Shown here piece after piece: positions 47,101 to 56,573 of a stretch of DNA of 64,000 nucleotides. The stretch is from assembly GCF_027942865.1 (NCBI RefSeq), contig NC_134510.1:22809209-22873208 (forward strand). Reading direction: 5' to 3'. Every line of letters begins with the position of its first letter. Positions within the stretch are counted from its first letter, which is position 1. The notes under the pieces were generated by a model. It made no database searches and had not been told where the DNA came from. It worked only from the letters and a program-made list of their open reading frames with translations. Source of the stretch: Odontesthes bonariensis. Taxonomy: Eukaryota; Chordata; Actinopteri; Atheriniformes; Atherinopsidae. Both the position numbers and the translations under genes were made by a program.

Positions 47101-50100
47101 TAAATATATACTGCACTTAGTGGAGAGTTGTTACGTGCGTAATTTACCAAAGCATTTCCATTTCAGCTCAGATGAACAGGCGACATTAAGCACAGTTGCA
47201 CATCAGTCAATCCTCAAATGTTCTTGTCACTTCGGGATGCATTTCTAAACACTCGGTCCCTTAGACGCACACTTCCATCATTTCCCTGGCAGCTTTCACT
47301 GATTATTATGTTGCCCTGAGTCACTGGCATATTTTATCTGAACAACCCTGATGCCCTGGACAACTGTCACCGGGATCGAGTCAGCTTGACTCTTCGGATA
47401 ATTAGCCATTACTTTTTACACTCGAAACTCTCCCCGTCGGTGGTGTCAGGTGAAACAACATATTTTAGGATGTCAGTATAAGCTTTGGGTAGCTAATCTA
47501 CATATGTTGTTATCATTATGTGCAGCGCCAGTGGGTACAGATACTTGTATCAAGTACACTGTAACCATAAGTATGTCTTCTAAGGGCTGGCTCTTGTCAA
47601 GGAAAGAGTGTAGGCAGACCGTGTACATGAGGGGATTCTTACTAAGCTTCATTGTGGCGTCAGAAATGCCTATGTATAATCTCAGAGACGTTTCAATATA
47701 CCCCTAACTCTCTCCCCCCCTCCTTTTTTTTTTTTTCTTCCCTAAAGTACACACACAAGCAGACACACTCCCAGTGACGTGTCTCATTCATTCTGTCATC
47801 CTGTCTGGGAGTAATGCCTCTATGGGGCAGTGATTCATGTTAGTCTAAAATCCAATAGGCTTGTAAATCAGATGGCACAGGCTGAGGGATGGCAGGCCCC
47901 ACCCCCAACACCCCTTATTTTTTCTCCTCTTTACATTCCTCTCCCTTTCACCTCCCCACCCAGTACACGGCCTCTGTCCTCCTCTGCCACCCCAGCTTGT
48001 TCTCATAGAGATGAGTAGGGGCAGCTTAGTGGCAATATATTGACGTCTGTCTCTCTGGCCAGAGGTTTATTGGCAGGACTGTCTAACCAGCATCCACTGG
48101 GCACGTCCTCAGATAAGACAAAAGGAGGGTGAGCTTAGAGGTGCCAAGAGGGAGATAATGAGGGAACCTTACTCGTATGGATGTAGGTGCTGGCACTGTG
48201 ATGACGGTTAATAAAGAAAAAAATAACAAGTTAAAAGAAAAACACAACGAGAAATGGGCTGAATGAATCGCCGAGCCATTTTGCCCAAAGAGAAAGAATG
48301 CAAAGAAATAAAAAGGTTGAACGACTGGTAAAGGAATTGGGTGAGGCATCAGAGCGTGATAAGTAAACAGCGTAGCGGTTTCTTTGTAGAATGAGTGAAG
48401 CAACAGGCGCAGAATAATGTGAAAGGTAAAGGCACAAAGACCTTGAAAGGCGAGGTGGAATGCTTTAAGAGCGCTACCCTGCACATTGTTAATTTAATTC
48501 CATAGCTCTGCCTCTCCATATGTGAATGTATCAGGCCACTGTGTGGTTTAGATTTCTCCTCATTTGAATATCTGCTTTGTTTCGGAGCATCAGTGTGAGT
48601 GTTAATTATTAACGATGAGTCAGTCTGCTAGTTAAAATGGGCTCCAACATGGAAATGAGGCCTCAAAGCCCAACGGCTTGTTTTGGCGCCAGTCCACTTC
48701 TCTTCATACTTTATGACTTTGGTGAATGTGCGCGTGTGTTTCGTGTGTATGCGCACACGAGCACGTTGGTGTGAGGCGGTGAGAAAAGGTATGCGGGTAA
48801 GCTTGGGTGCACTGTATATAGATGCACATATGATTTGATTATGTTTGTTTGTGCGTGTCTCCGATAATCTTTTCAGAAAACGTTGCAAATTCTTATTTAT
48901 TTCTCCTTTTTGATCGATACTGTTCTGCACTTGTTCACATTTGAGAATTTTCTTTCTAAAGGAAGCGGTTGAGAAAAATAGACGGATCGAAAAGGCAGGA
49001 CAGAAGTGTTTGAGATCACCAGGCGGGCCGCTTGGAGAGTGAAAGGGGGCACGATAAAGGGATCAAATTGGATGTGGGGTGGGCGTGCGTGCTGGGAGGG
49101 GGGGGGTACCTTGTGAATAGTGGCGAGGGTAAAATCAATACTAAACCGGACGTGAAATGGAATTTGAGCCTCGGCCAGATAGGTTGCGATTTGAGGAGGG
49201 ATCTGCAGTGTATGCAGAGAGCACAATGTTGTGTGTGTGTGTGTGTGTGTGTGTAGGTGTGTGTGTGTGTGTGTGTGTGTGAGTGCAACAGGGCTGCTAG
49301 GGCAAAGGGAGGTCAAAAGCTTTACTTTTTGAAGTGGCTGAAAGGGTATCCCACGAGCATGGATTGTGGTTAGGGTTCTTCCATGCTGTGCTAGTCATGT
49401 AATTTTAATGTCTTTCCTTACAAAGATGTGACTGGAGGACTGGGGTGTTAAGTTGTGTGTGTGGACGTGTCTTTGTGAGTGTTCGCCCCCTTGAGACTTC
49501 CAGTGACATGTCCTGTACACACTCCAGAAGCTCTAATCTCAGCCATTGTCACACCCTCGATAGTGAAGAAGTGTGTTTGTGTTTGCATGACAGTGAGTCG
49601 AAGTGGGGAAGTTTAGAGGAAGCGCATGCGCTGCTGGAAACCATTCATTTTAGTTTTACCCTCTTACTAAATGAAATGGATGAGGTCTATGTGTGCTCTA
49701 AATAGGGGATGGAGAGAGCCCTGAATGAGGATGCGGAGAAACTCTAGAGGAAGCCACAATTTCGGCACTATTCTGCCAAAAACGGAAGACGAGTGTGTGC
49801 ACTCGCGTGTGCGCTCGCAAACGTGTGAGCATATAGATGAGAGCGGGAAGATGTATCTATCTCCTTGACAGGAAGGTCGTCCGGTGAGTGTGTGTGAGTG
49901 CGAGACAAAGAAAGCAAAAAAAAGAACAAGCGCACAGAGAGAAAATGGTAAGGAGCTGCGAGAATGATGGTATTAGCAAATGAAAGGAAAGAAAAGGTGA
50001 AATGAAAGTGGAAGTTAAGCATAGGTGTAGAGAAGAAGGTGAACAATGATGGAATGATTAGGCTTTTACTGCATAATCAGACTGTCTTTTATCTGCCATA

Positions 50101-53100
50101 CGAGTTGTGGAAAAAGCTCTCTGCCAAGAAATGAAAGAAAAAGGGTGTATTTCTGTATAAGGGGTTCGTTAATGTGTATTAGTACCACTGTTTCTTCATA
50201 CAGGAACTATAATACAGATCATTTATTGGGTGTATCCAAAGAAAGGAGCAAAGCCATTTCAAATTTCATATATCAATACTTATTTTTGTTGTTAATGAGC
50301 AGCCTTTTCACTTTCTTTCTTATTTTGTTTAATTATTTATTTTCGGCACCGTGATATCTGTACAACACCACAACAAAAAGAAAAGGCCTCCAGGCTGCAT
50401 TTAATGACCATAAACAGTACCAAGCCTCATTTAGCTCCAGGAGCACCATTGAGAGCCTGAATTGGGCATATTTCAGTCTTGTATTAAACTCAATAGACCT
50501 CTTCAGTTATTTTGCTTTGGTTATTATGAATAGAATTTGCAAGCTCTTCTCCGTAGAAGTTTCTCCACTCTTGAGTGCTGCCATGTCGATTTATGCAACA
50601 GCATGTCACCTAATGTGTCTGGAAACATGGAGCTAAGAGATGAGGTGCATCAGAATCCTTTTTTGATTTTTTTTCTTTTTTTTTTTTTTCTTTCCTCCTG
50701 TTGCCACGTGAACCTGGACCGGCTGCTGTTGTGAACACACCATTTCACATCATTAGAACGTAGGAGTTAAGATAAATTGCTTATGGCCCCGTCTGCATCC
50801 AGCCAACTCTGGGCTCAAACTGAAAAGTATGATAATTTCATCAGCATCCCACGAATATTGTCAAGGATAAGCAAGTGTGCAGCCGTGCTTCCCACTTTGG
50901 CATTATTTTTTTGGCACAACAGACCTTTGAGCTGAATACTGGTAATGGCAGACGGGATGCCGATGTCTGAGAACCAGAAAAAGCTGAGGCTGATGGGAAT
51001 GTCATTGGTGTCGCAGGTACGTGGCCGTGAACTGAATTAAGCTGTTTTTTTGTGCTGACCTTATCCCATCGGCTCCATATTGCTGAGTCTGGAAAATGAC
51101 CAAACAAGTTAATGTGTATAGCAGGCAATTACCTGGAGAATTCCCACCGATCATGGGTGTGCTTGATCAGAGTTTCTGCCTTGCTCCCTGTTGGTTGCTT
51201 TTCACTTGTCCGTCAGAGCTGTAGATTACGGCGGCATGATATTCTGACTGTATAACAACCGTGAGCAAAAATAACACGGTCTCATGTTACTGAAATAAAA
51301 ATCTGCTCTTTTTATAAATGTCTCAGTGGGAGACCCTATAAAAACTAAGTTTGACCTTAAACACATTCTAATTAATGTTTAAACAACATACAGATTAATT
51401 GTAACATTAGTACAGCACTGGAGTACTCATACATTTAAACAATGCGTGTACTTTATAAACACATATTAAAACACACACACACACACACTAACTTGTACAT
51501 GAACATAAACACCCTAAACGCAGCGCACAACCTGGGCCCCCTGCGCTTTCTGTCTTTGAATCATAAAAAAACAGCTCACACCGCAGGACGCCATGACAGA
51601 AGTTTTAAAAGAAACCCTTTAAAAGAATAGTAAGTATACACTTAGTGTAGATGTTTCCATGTGTATCTGCATGTGCAAGTGTGTAAAATGTGTGTTTACG
51701 CGTGAGAGCTGTTATTGCAGTGGTCAAGGGCTCTTTGGGCTGTGACTCTGGACTATGAAAAAGTAATGCTATCACACACACACACACACACACACACTCT
51801 CCTTCCCTCTAGGCAGCTCTCCGTGAAAGTGAAGAGAGAAAATAGGCAATTGTAAATGAGAAATTCTCATTCTTTTTGTTTTGTTTTGTTTGTTTTTCCT
51901 TTTTTTTCTTTTTATAATAGCGATGCTGATCTCAGCAACACACAATGGAGAACGTGTAAAGATTAGCTCCAGTGTGTTTACCTCTCCAAAAGTATCACAT
52001 TGAATAATTGCATCCTTTCCATTAGACACAATGTGCTATTGATTTGTAGTAAATATCACCACCAACATATACAGTTTGCAAGCAGCATTCAGTTCTGTAG
52101 AACATAGTCTGTTTGCAAACAATCTCTGCATGCATTCCATTATTTCTGTAGCACGGCTCATTTTAAAGTCACACGCTGCCTTTCACTTGAGGCTGAAAGG
52201 TGCGACTATTCTGGTACTGAGCCAAGCCCACTGCAAAGTGCTCCAAACTTTTTTTTTTTCCTTCAGTATTCAGTGCCGATACACATCTGCAGGCATGACA
52301 GGAGTGACACTGGTGTAATGAAAATCACTGTTTTGTGTGGCTGTGTGTATGTGCATCTCTGGTGCTTTTAAAGAGTCTGAGAGGGTCAGTTCTCCCCTGG
52401 TGTTTCGACCTTGTGCTTGGACTTGGGTCACGCTCTACCTCCCTGGAGCTCCAACCTGCGCAGACGGCATCTACTTAAATACACACACTGCACATCCAAA
52501 CACTCCAAATTAGTTCCCATGGGACTGCGTGTCTCCTGTCAGGACCTGCTGTTGCTTGGAGACCAGTCCTGGGGCAAAGCAGTCACACTCGCTCTCCACT
52601 GCCTCGTTACACTTTTAGTAAGAATGATGCCACTCGGCTGCCTGCTGTCCACAAGCTTAAGCCTCTGTGTGTTAAATGTTTACATTTAGTAGACTAAATA
52701 AAGTGATGCTGCTCAGATCATATAAACCCACCCACCGTCTTTTTCTCTTGTTTCTAGAAAGAGATGCTAAAAATCTGAATTGTTGCATTTGTTCCCCCTT
52801 GTGCTGTATATTTTACACGCACACAGAAAAAGAGCGTTCTGCTTCGTGTCCTTAGCTGTAGCACAAGTGGTTTTATCACCCAGCTCCACTTTGAGTTCAG
52901 TAATTACACACAAGCAGTGTATTTTACAAAGATAAATCTGCTGGCAGCTTTGACAGCAGCGCTGTTTTTTTTTTTTTATCTCACTCTTTCACAGCATATT
53001 TCACTGCGATAAGTCTGATTATGCACGTGTGCACGTGCACGTGCACGTGGACGCCACATAGCCATATGTGAATTGAGATATATTTGTGTGCGAGTCACAA

Positions 53101-53709
53101 CAGCAAGAGGAAGATAAATGGGTCTTTTTTTTTTTTTTGTCTTCCATGCAGCTAAACAGCGTATCAAATGTGCTGATTTGCCAATTGAAAGAGGAAAAGT
53201 GTTACCAGCATTTTGTGAGCCTCAACTTCCTCGCTGAAAGAATGCGGATAACTGTTGGACTTTTCAGGCGACCTAACTAGCCTTTGGAGGCTTAAAACCT
53301 CAGGGCCTGCTTGTTTCGCTCCTCTCCAAGCGGCTGCTTACGGCCGGTGCAGCGATGCACCCGTCACCTTCAGTGACACGACAAAAGAGCCTTTGTTGAG
53401 AGCTTTTCACTTACCAGTGCCTACAGTGCCAATTTGTTTTTCATATGTACTGCTTTCTAGCCTTTTAAACACTTAGATCATCTGCTTTCGTCCTTTCTGC
53501 CTTTTTTTTTTTCTTCTCTTCATCTTCACCAGCTGTACAGTAAGCTGCGATGTGACGACCCGCCGATGTTGGAGCATGTGGAGCAGCTGCTTGGTGAACT
53601 GGGAGGAGAGTTGGAGGCAGAGGAGGGGGACCCAGCATTGGATGATGACTATGAACCTTGTAGCGACGAGGAAGAGAACGACGGTGTCGAGGCCCCCATG
53701 GAGCACTGA
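31472..53709 (+). CDS. TPR protein, probable Acl4-type assembly chaperone of ribosomal protein L4; complete, 11 exons
   Basis: Exons: 31472-31538, 31711-31820, 31908-32054, 32186-32335, 33057-33166, 33275-33398, 34409-34501, 35033-35101, 39687-39740, 46048-46200, 53533-53709. They total 1254 bp, 417 residues plus stop; all phases match. Domains seen: a basic N-terminus (GGQAKGKKKNKPKRR); tetratricopeptide repeats from about residue 60 to 240 and again near 268-360 (for example CQRALDVDSNNLHALDMLGN, FLRAVELSPDAGHSKYMYLG, SAAYCSIAEIYLTDLC, FIERALQYHHDNPEALQLMA, LSGWVCYLQWEKA); an acidic tail (DDDYEPCSDEEEND). In yeast, Acl4 escorts newly made Rpl4 into pre-60S particles using a TPR superhelix. 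The KYMYLGQ and YCSIAEIYLTDLC motifs and the acidic tail suggest this family; the function in fish is inferred. Intron 3 looks like a U12 type. Other TPR proteins cannot be fully excluded. Confidence 0.85.
31711..31820 (+). CDS. Acl4-like exon 2
   Basis: Encodes GGFVDLTPQQRMKLRMHEKA then KKKTAEKYSVQQLLEK, a charged helix before the TPR array. Acceptor CCCAGCAG, donor GTGACT; phase 1 in, 0 out. Confidence 0.88.
31908..32054 (+). CDS. Acl4-like exon 3 (TPR)
   Basis: Encodes TEECMDSFDFDMAGLFCQRA, then LDVDSNNLHALDMLGNIYSE and LGDTQKAKG: one TPR and the start of the next. Acceptor TGTTCAG. The intron that follows starts ATATCCTTT, a U12-type 5' splice site; no U2-type GT donor is found at the point where the TPR continues. 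Confidence 0.88.
32055..32185 (+). other. Putative U12-type AT-AA intron
   Basis: 131-bp intron. The 5' end ATATCCTTT (32055-32063) matches the minor-spliceosome consensus at all nine positions. CTCCTTGAC at 32164-32172 matches the branch consensus TTCCTTRAC at eight of nine, and its branch A (32171) lies 14 nt before the last intron base (32185). Both exons are phase 0, so the intron must end at 32185 with AA. Confidence 0.7.
32186..32335 (+). CDS. Acl4-like exon 4 (TPR)
   Basis: Encodes VFLRAVELSPDAGHSKYMYL, GQIHTGQEAVDYYTRGIQVL and LSALEKQDAT. SPDxGHSKYMYLGQ is the most characteristic stretch of the protein. Donor GTGAGT; phase 0 both ends. Confidence 0.88.
33057..33166 (+). CDS. Acl4-like exon 5
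   Basis: Encodes an Ala-rich linker AQAAAAAPAEEDRDLPTAKD, then VSAAYCSIAEIYLTDL. Acceptor CTGCAG, donor GTACCA; phase 0 in, 2 out. Confidence 0.88.
33275..33398 (+). CDS. Acl4-like exon 6 (TPR)
   Basis: Encodes TEEGAADKCREFIERALQYH, then HDNPEALQLMASYLFSKERN and Q. The codon split at the junction reads Cys (TG|C). Acceptor TTGTAG, donor GTCAGT; phase 2 in, 0 out. A long CA repeat starts 20 nt into the next intron. Confidence 0.88.
33418..33457. repeat. (CA)n microsatellite just after the exon 6 donor
   Basis: About 20 CA units on the transcribed strand, starting 20 nt past the exon 6 splice donor of the Acl4-like gene. Confidence 0.9.
34409..34501 (+). CDS. Acl4-like exon 7
   Basis: Encodes EGKEYLLKSVGMWLPAQKQS then SSSSASEEDVQ: a TPR helix followed by a short Ser-rich acidic loop. 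Acceptor TCTTTAG, donor GTGAGC; phase 0. Confidence 0.88.
34548..34720. repeat. Possible interspersed repeat fragment in Acl4-like intron 7
   Basis: The stretch TTTATTTATAAAGCCCTTTG with a following poly-A run resembles the ends of common fish short repeats. Family not identified. Confidence 0.3.
35033..35101 (+). CDS. Acl4-like exon 8
   Basis: Encodes SDIPPYESRITTAKLLIESE then EYE. Acceptor CCTGCAG, donor GTAAAA; phase 0. A TG repeat begins about 50 nt into the next intron. Confidence 0.88.
35151..35192. repeat. (GT)n microsatellite after the exon 8 donor
   Basis: 21 GT units on the transcribed strand, beginning about 50 nt past the exon 8 donor. Confidence 0.9.
39003..39042. repeat. (CA)n microsatellite with one CG interruption
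   Basis: About 19 CA units, interrupted once by CG, in Acl4-like intron 8. Confidence 0.9.
39687..39740 (+). CDS. Acl4-like exon 9
   Basis: A 54-bp exon encoding MAVDVLEGLLEEDDEVVQ, a helix of the last TPR. Acceptor TGTTTTAG, donor GTAAAT; phase 0. It lies 4.6 kb after exon 8. Confidence 0.87.
40090..41087 (+). mobile_element. 5'-truncated LINE (L2/CR1 type) 3' end
   Basis: Frames on the plus strand hold reverse transcriptase pieces: a V(P/L)QGSV-like stretch near 40200 and HCYADDIQLY (the YADD catalytic box) at 40275-40304. A downstream part reads LQNAAARLLTKSN and KQLKSHLFKLAF, typical of the C-terminal region of L2/CR1-type elements. It ends with the GAAGCGCTTTGTG and AAGGTGCTATATA motifs common at the 3' end of fish L2 copies. 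Frameshifts and truncation make it dead. Confidence 0.78.
41528..42046 (-). pseudogene. N-terminal fragment of piggyBac transposase
   Basis: Open frame of 172 codons starting inside the right terminal repeat. It includes PLDVFSHIFTDEVWDMLGTQ, LNSKWSPVSKQEMKSFIGLC and RDYWRQSKWLYQTNVARVMA then RDRFDMIWR, the conserved N-terminal block of piggyBac (DDE_Tnp_1_7) proteins. The catalytic DDD core and C-terminal cysteine-rich domain are absent. No stop interrupts this part, so the fragment may be young; the first about 40 codons are probably untranslated leader. Confidence 0.85.
41985..42036. repeat. Two subterminal hairpins in the piggyBac end
   Basis: TGTTGC-GCTAT-GCAACA at 41985-42001 and ATGTTGCG-CTT-CGCAACAT at 42018-42036. 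Each is followed by CCGGCGT, so hairpin plus CCGGCGT forms a direct repeat next to the terminal repeat. Possible transposase-binding sites. Confidence 0.75.
43351..46047. other. Acl4-like intron 9, distal part
   Basis: 2.7 kb between the nested transposons and exon 10. No coding exon or RNA gene recognised. Confidence 0.55.
46048..46200 (+). CDS. Acl4-like exon 10
   Basis: Encodes VWYLSGWVCYLQWEKAKELQ, then a Glu/Lys-rich helix and ALQEAARSYLTNAKK. The W-YLxGW pattern starts the last TPR. Acceptor CTCCCAG, donor GTAATT; phase 0. Confidence 0.9.
49229..49281. repeat. (GT)n microsatellite
   Basis: About 25 GT units, interrupted by one AG, in Acl4-like intron 10. Confidence 0.9.
53024..53049. 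repeat. Tandem CACGTG (E-box) array
   Basis: Four palindromic CACGTG hexamers start at 53024, 53032, 53038 and 53044; the last three are head to tail. The sequence alternates purine and pyrimidine, so it could also form Z-DNA. Confidence 0.8.
53533..53709 (+). CDS. Acl4-like exon 11 (acidic C-terminus)
   Basis: Encodes LYSKLRCDDPPMLEHVEQLL, GELGGELEAEEGDPALDDDY and EPCSDEEENDGVEAPMEH, then TGA at 53707-53709. The acidic tail suits a chaperone for a very basic ribosomal protein. Acceptor CTTCACCAG. Confidence 0.9.
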   Translation: MYSKLRCDDPPMLEHVEQLLGELGGELEAEEGDPALDDDYEPCSDEEENDGVEAPMEH

Positions 53710-53855
53710 CCTCACCCACCATCACTTGTCTCCCTCGTGCTTCCTTCTTGTATGTTCTCTGAAGTGCCTTTTAAAAAAAAAAAAAATAAAAAAAAAATCT
53801 TTTCCTTTCTCACCTGCTTATCAAAGATTAAATTGATACGCTCGAACCGAGTGGC

Positions 53856-53861
53856 AATAAA
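53856..53861 (+). terminator. Acl4-like gene polyadenylation signal
   Basis: AATAAA 147 bp after the stop codon. A second AATAAA inside an A-rich run at 53785-53790 is an alternative. Confidence 0.65.
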
Positions 53862-55019
53862 AGCTGCTGCCTACTCAATCTTTTTCAGTCGAGTTGTTAA
53901 ATACTTTCGGTGAAATAGGCGTATACTTTAGGGAATGCTTCTCCTAATCTGCTTGACAGATGCCGTTGAAAGAAACGACTTTTAAAGCTTTAATTCTCGC
54001 AAATGCAAAACGCTGTTGAGTGCTTTCACCACTTCGGTGCACCCACATGTGGCATTGACTGTCACACACGACGTGCTTGCATAGAAACAAAAACACAAAG
54101 GAAGAAAGTTAATTGCCACAACTCTTCCTCAATACAGCTGCAGCAGCAGCAGCTTCTCCCCTGATTGAAACTGCCCTCTAACAATCACTAAGTTCTGTTT
54201 CTACATGTAACTTTAAAACCCAACGTTTATGCACAACGCTTTCATTTTTTTGCTCTTTCGTTCATGCTCCAGCTTGTTTTTCATTCCTTTTAGGAACTCA
54301 TTGGATTCAATAATAAGGGAATAGAGAGAATTTGACTTTAAGTTATGCTGGCTGTCTTTCGCTGTCTCTGCTAGGCTGCTCAGAGTGACTTGCATAAAGC
54401 CTCTCAGAGAATGACTGACTTCCTCAACCAGTTTTTAAGATTCTGTCCTTTTTAACAGCCTCACAGTGTTATGGACCTAAAGGCATGGCTTCAGCTCTCC
54501 TATATATATATATTTTTTTTTTACATCTTGAGTTCAGCAAGGTGAAAAGAATTTGTACATCCGAGTAGTAAGCCACTTTTAATTGCTGCGATATATAGAC
54601 AGAGATTATTTACTCACCAAAAGCCAAGAAAACATGAGCAGCGCAACGATCTGCTGGTTCAGGGCAGAGAGCTGAGACTTGAATTATTTCAAATCAACAC
54701 ACCAAACATGACAAATATCTCCAAATCTTAAAAATATAGAACACTCCAGCTTTTGCTAAATTGAGACCGACCGATTTTATTCTTAGTTTACAGGTGATTT
54801 CTACAGGATTTGGTTCTACTTTTTTTTTAATCTCAAATGATAAAATGAACATGAGTATATATAATTTTACCTGAAGCTTATATAATGCATATACATATAT
54901 ATTTATACAAATACTTTACATAGTGAGAGGAAAACAATAACTGAAAGCACTGACAAATCAGTACAGTTTGGAAAACTGGGAGGAATCAATGAAAAAATAA
55001 AATAAAATCAACAATCAAT

Positions 55020-55420
55020 AAAGACAGGGATTGAAAAAAGATTACAACTTGAAAAGTTTGTGCTTTGGCGCTACGCTGTAACATTACACCAAATTTAAAA
55101 AAAAAAAAACTCATTACAATTTGTTTTTAAATATCCCTTTTAATAACCGACATCAAGAGGCAGAGAGTGTTCCACGGTTTAGAAGCATCAAAAAGGCAAA
55201 GGCAGCCACAAGTTATTAACGAGACACACAAGGTACGTTTAAAAGAGAAGCAGCGAAAGACCTCTGTGATCTGGGTTTATGTAAAAGAAAGGAATGTCTC
55301 TGATGGACTGAGAGGCATGGTTATTTAAAGCTTTATAGACAAGTGAAAGCTTTAAAATTCTAAAAGATAGAGGCAGCCAAGTGTAGCGTCTGAAGCTGTA
55401 GGCTGATGTGATCCATTTTC
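55020..55420. repeat. Possible decayed fish interspersed repeat
   Basis: The layout recalls a widespread fish repeat: TGTTCCACGGTTTAGAAGCA, then GATGGACTGAGAGGCA, TAAAGCTTTATAGACAAGTG and a GGCAGCCAAGTGTAG-like stretch. Family not identified and no ends found. Confidence 0.35.
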
Positions 55421-56541
55421 TTTGTTTTAGTTCAACTTCATGCTGCAGCCTTCTGCACCAATTGTCATTTTTTTATAGACTTTTTTTTTGGTAATCCATT
55501 TAAGAGTTTTATTGTGTTATATTTGGCTAAATGGCTTGCCAGAGTAAGCATTTGATCATCTTTTTCAGTTTGATGCATGTAGCCTTATTGAGACTCCGAA
55601 TGAGCCTCCGGTTTGAACCCGTTTGCTACGAGAAGACAACCACACATTGTAAACTGATTTTCAGTCATTTCTAAACCCTGAGAAAAATCTATTAGAATGA
55701 CTTTTCTGACACCTTGACACATTTTGGCGCATGTTTTTTCTCTCCAGATGCCTTTAGTAGAAGGGAAGCAACATGATATGACATATGTGCTGCAACACAC
55801 AATCATTCAATTAAATATGTCTCCATGCTCCATCCCTGTTAGCGAACACAACACACCGCAGGCATCCGCTGCCGCGCGGCCGCTTTGAAGAGTTTCATAA
55901 CCGGTAAATGGGAACGTTATCTAAGATCCTGCTGCAGATTGTGACCCGGCTGCTAGCTGAGAGGTCTGCTTGTGGATACGGGGGTACAGATTCTGTGATC
56001 TGATTGTGTATGTTTGTATTTAAGGAGCAGAAAAAAATACAGCACAGGGGAAAAAGTTAGAGATATGTGTGCGTTTGTGTGGGTTTCCTTGTGTGTGTTG
56101 TGCATTATCATGGCTTAATGTGGTATGATGTTTTTTTATCTGTTGTCTGGGCTTTGCTCAGAAATATTCATGTCTGTGGTTTTTAGTGTATGGTAATGTA
56201 CCAGTACAGGCCATGAGGAACGACTACCTGGAGCCATTCTGTCATCTAGCATTTGCCTTTTATAATTAAAGTGGGCTCTAATGCGTATGTGTGTTTTTTG
56301 TGTTTACATGTGTGTGTGTGTGTGTGTGTGCGGTTCATATGCAGCGCTGTGTGATTAATGACTCCGGGGGTGAGTGAACACTGGTGGTCAACCTTATCTG
56401 GTTATTCTGAGCTGACCTAGTGTGAGTGGGCCACGGTGGACACAAAGCCTCGGGTGATCTCAAAATCCTTGGCCATTGTCTCACCTGTACATCGGCTTCA
56501 GCACTGCAGGGATATTTCCACTTGCTGAGAGGTGTGTGTGA

Positions 56542-56573
56542 GGGGAGGGGGGGGGGGGGGGGGGTTTGGGGGG
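56542..56573. repeat. G-rich tract with G-quadruplex potential
   Basis: GGGG, A, an 18-G run, TTT, then six G on the plus strand. More than four runs of three G are available. Confidence 0.8.

Larger units (their letters stand above)
46201..53532. other. Acl4-like intron 10 (7.3 kb)
   Basis: Largest intron of the gene. It holds a (GT)n array at 49229-49281, smaller CA arrays at about 51472-51488 and 51774-51797, and a CACGTG array at 53024-53049. I see no exon or transposon coding sequence. Confidence 0.6.

Noticed and set aside
48897..49316. 139-codon open frame with Thr-His repeats
   Set aside because: Product of the (GT)n array at 49229-49281.
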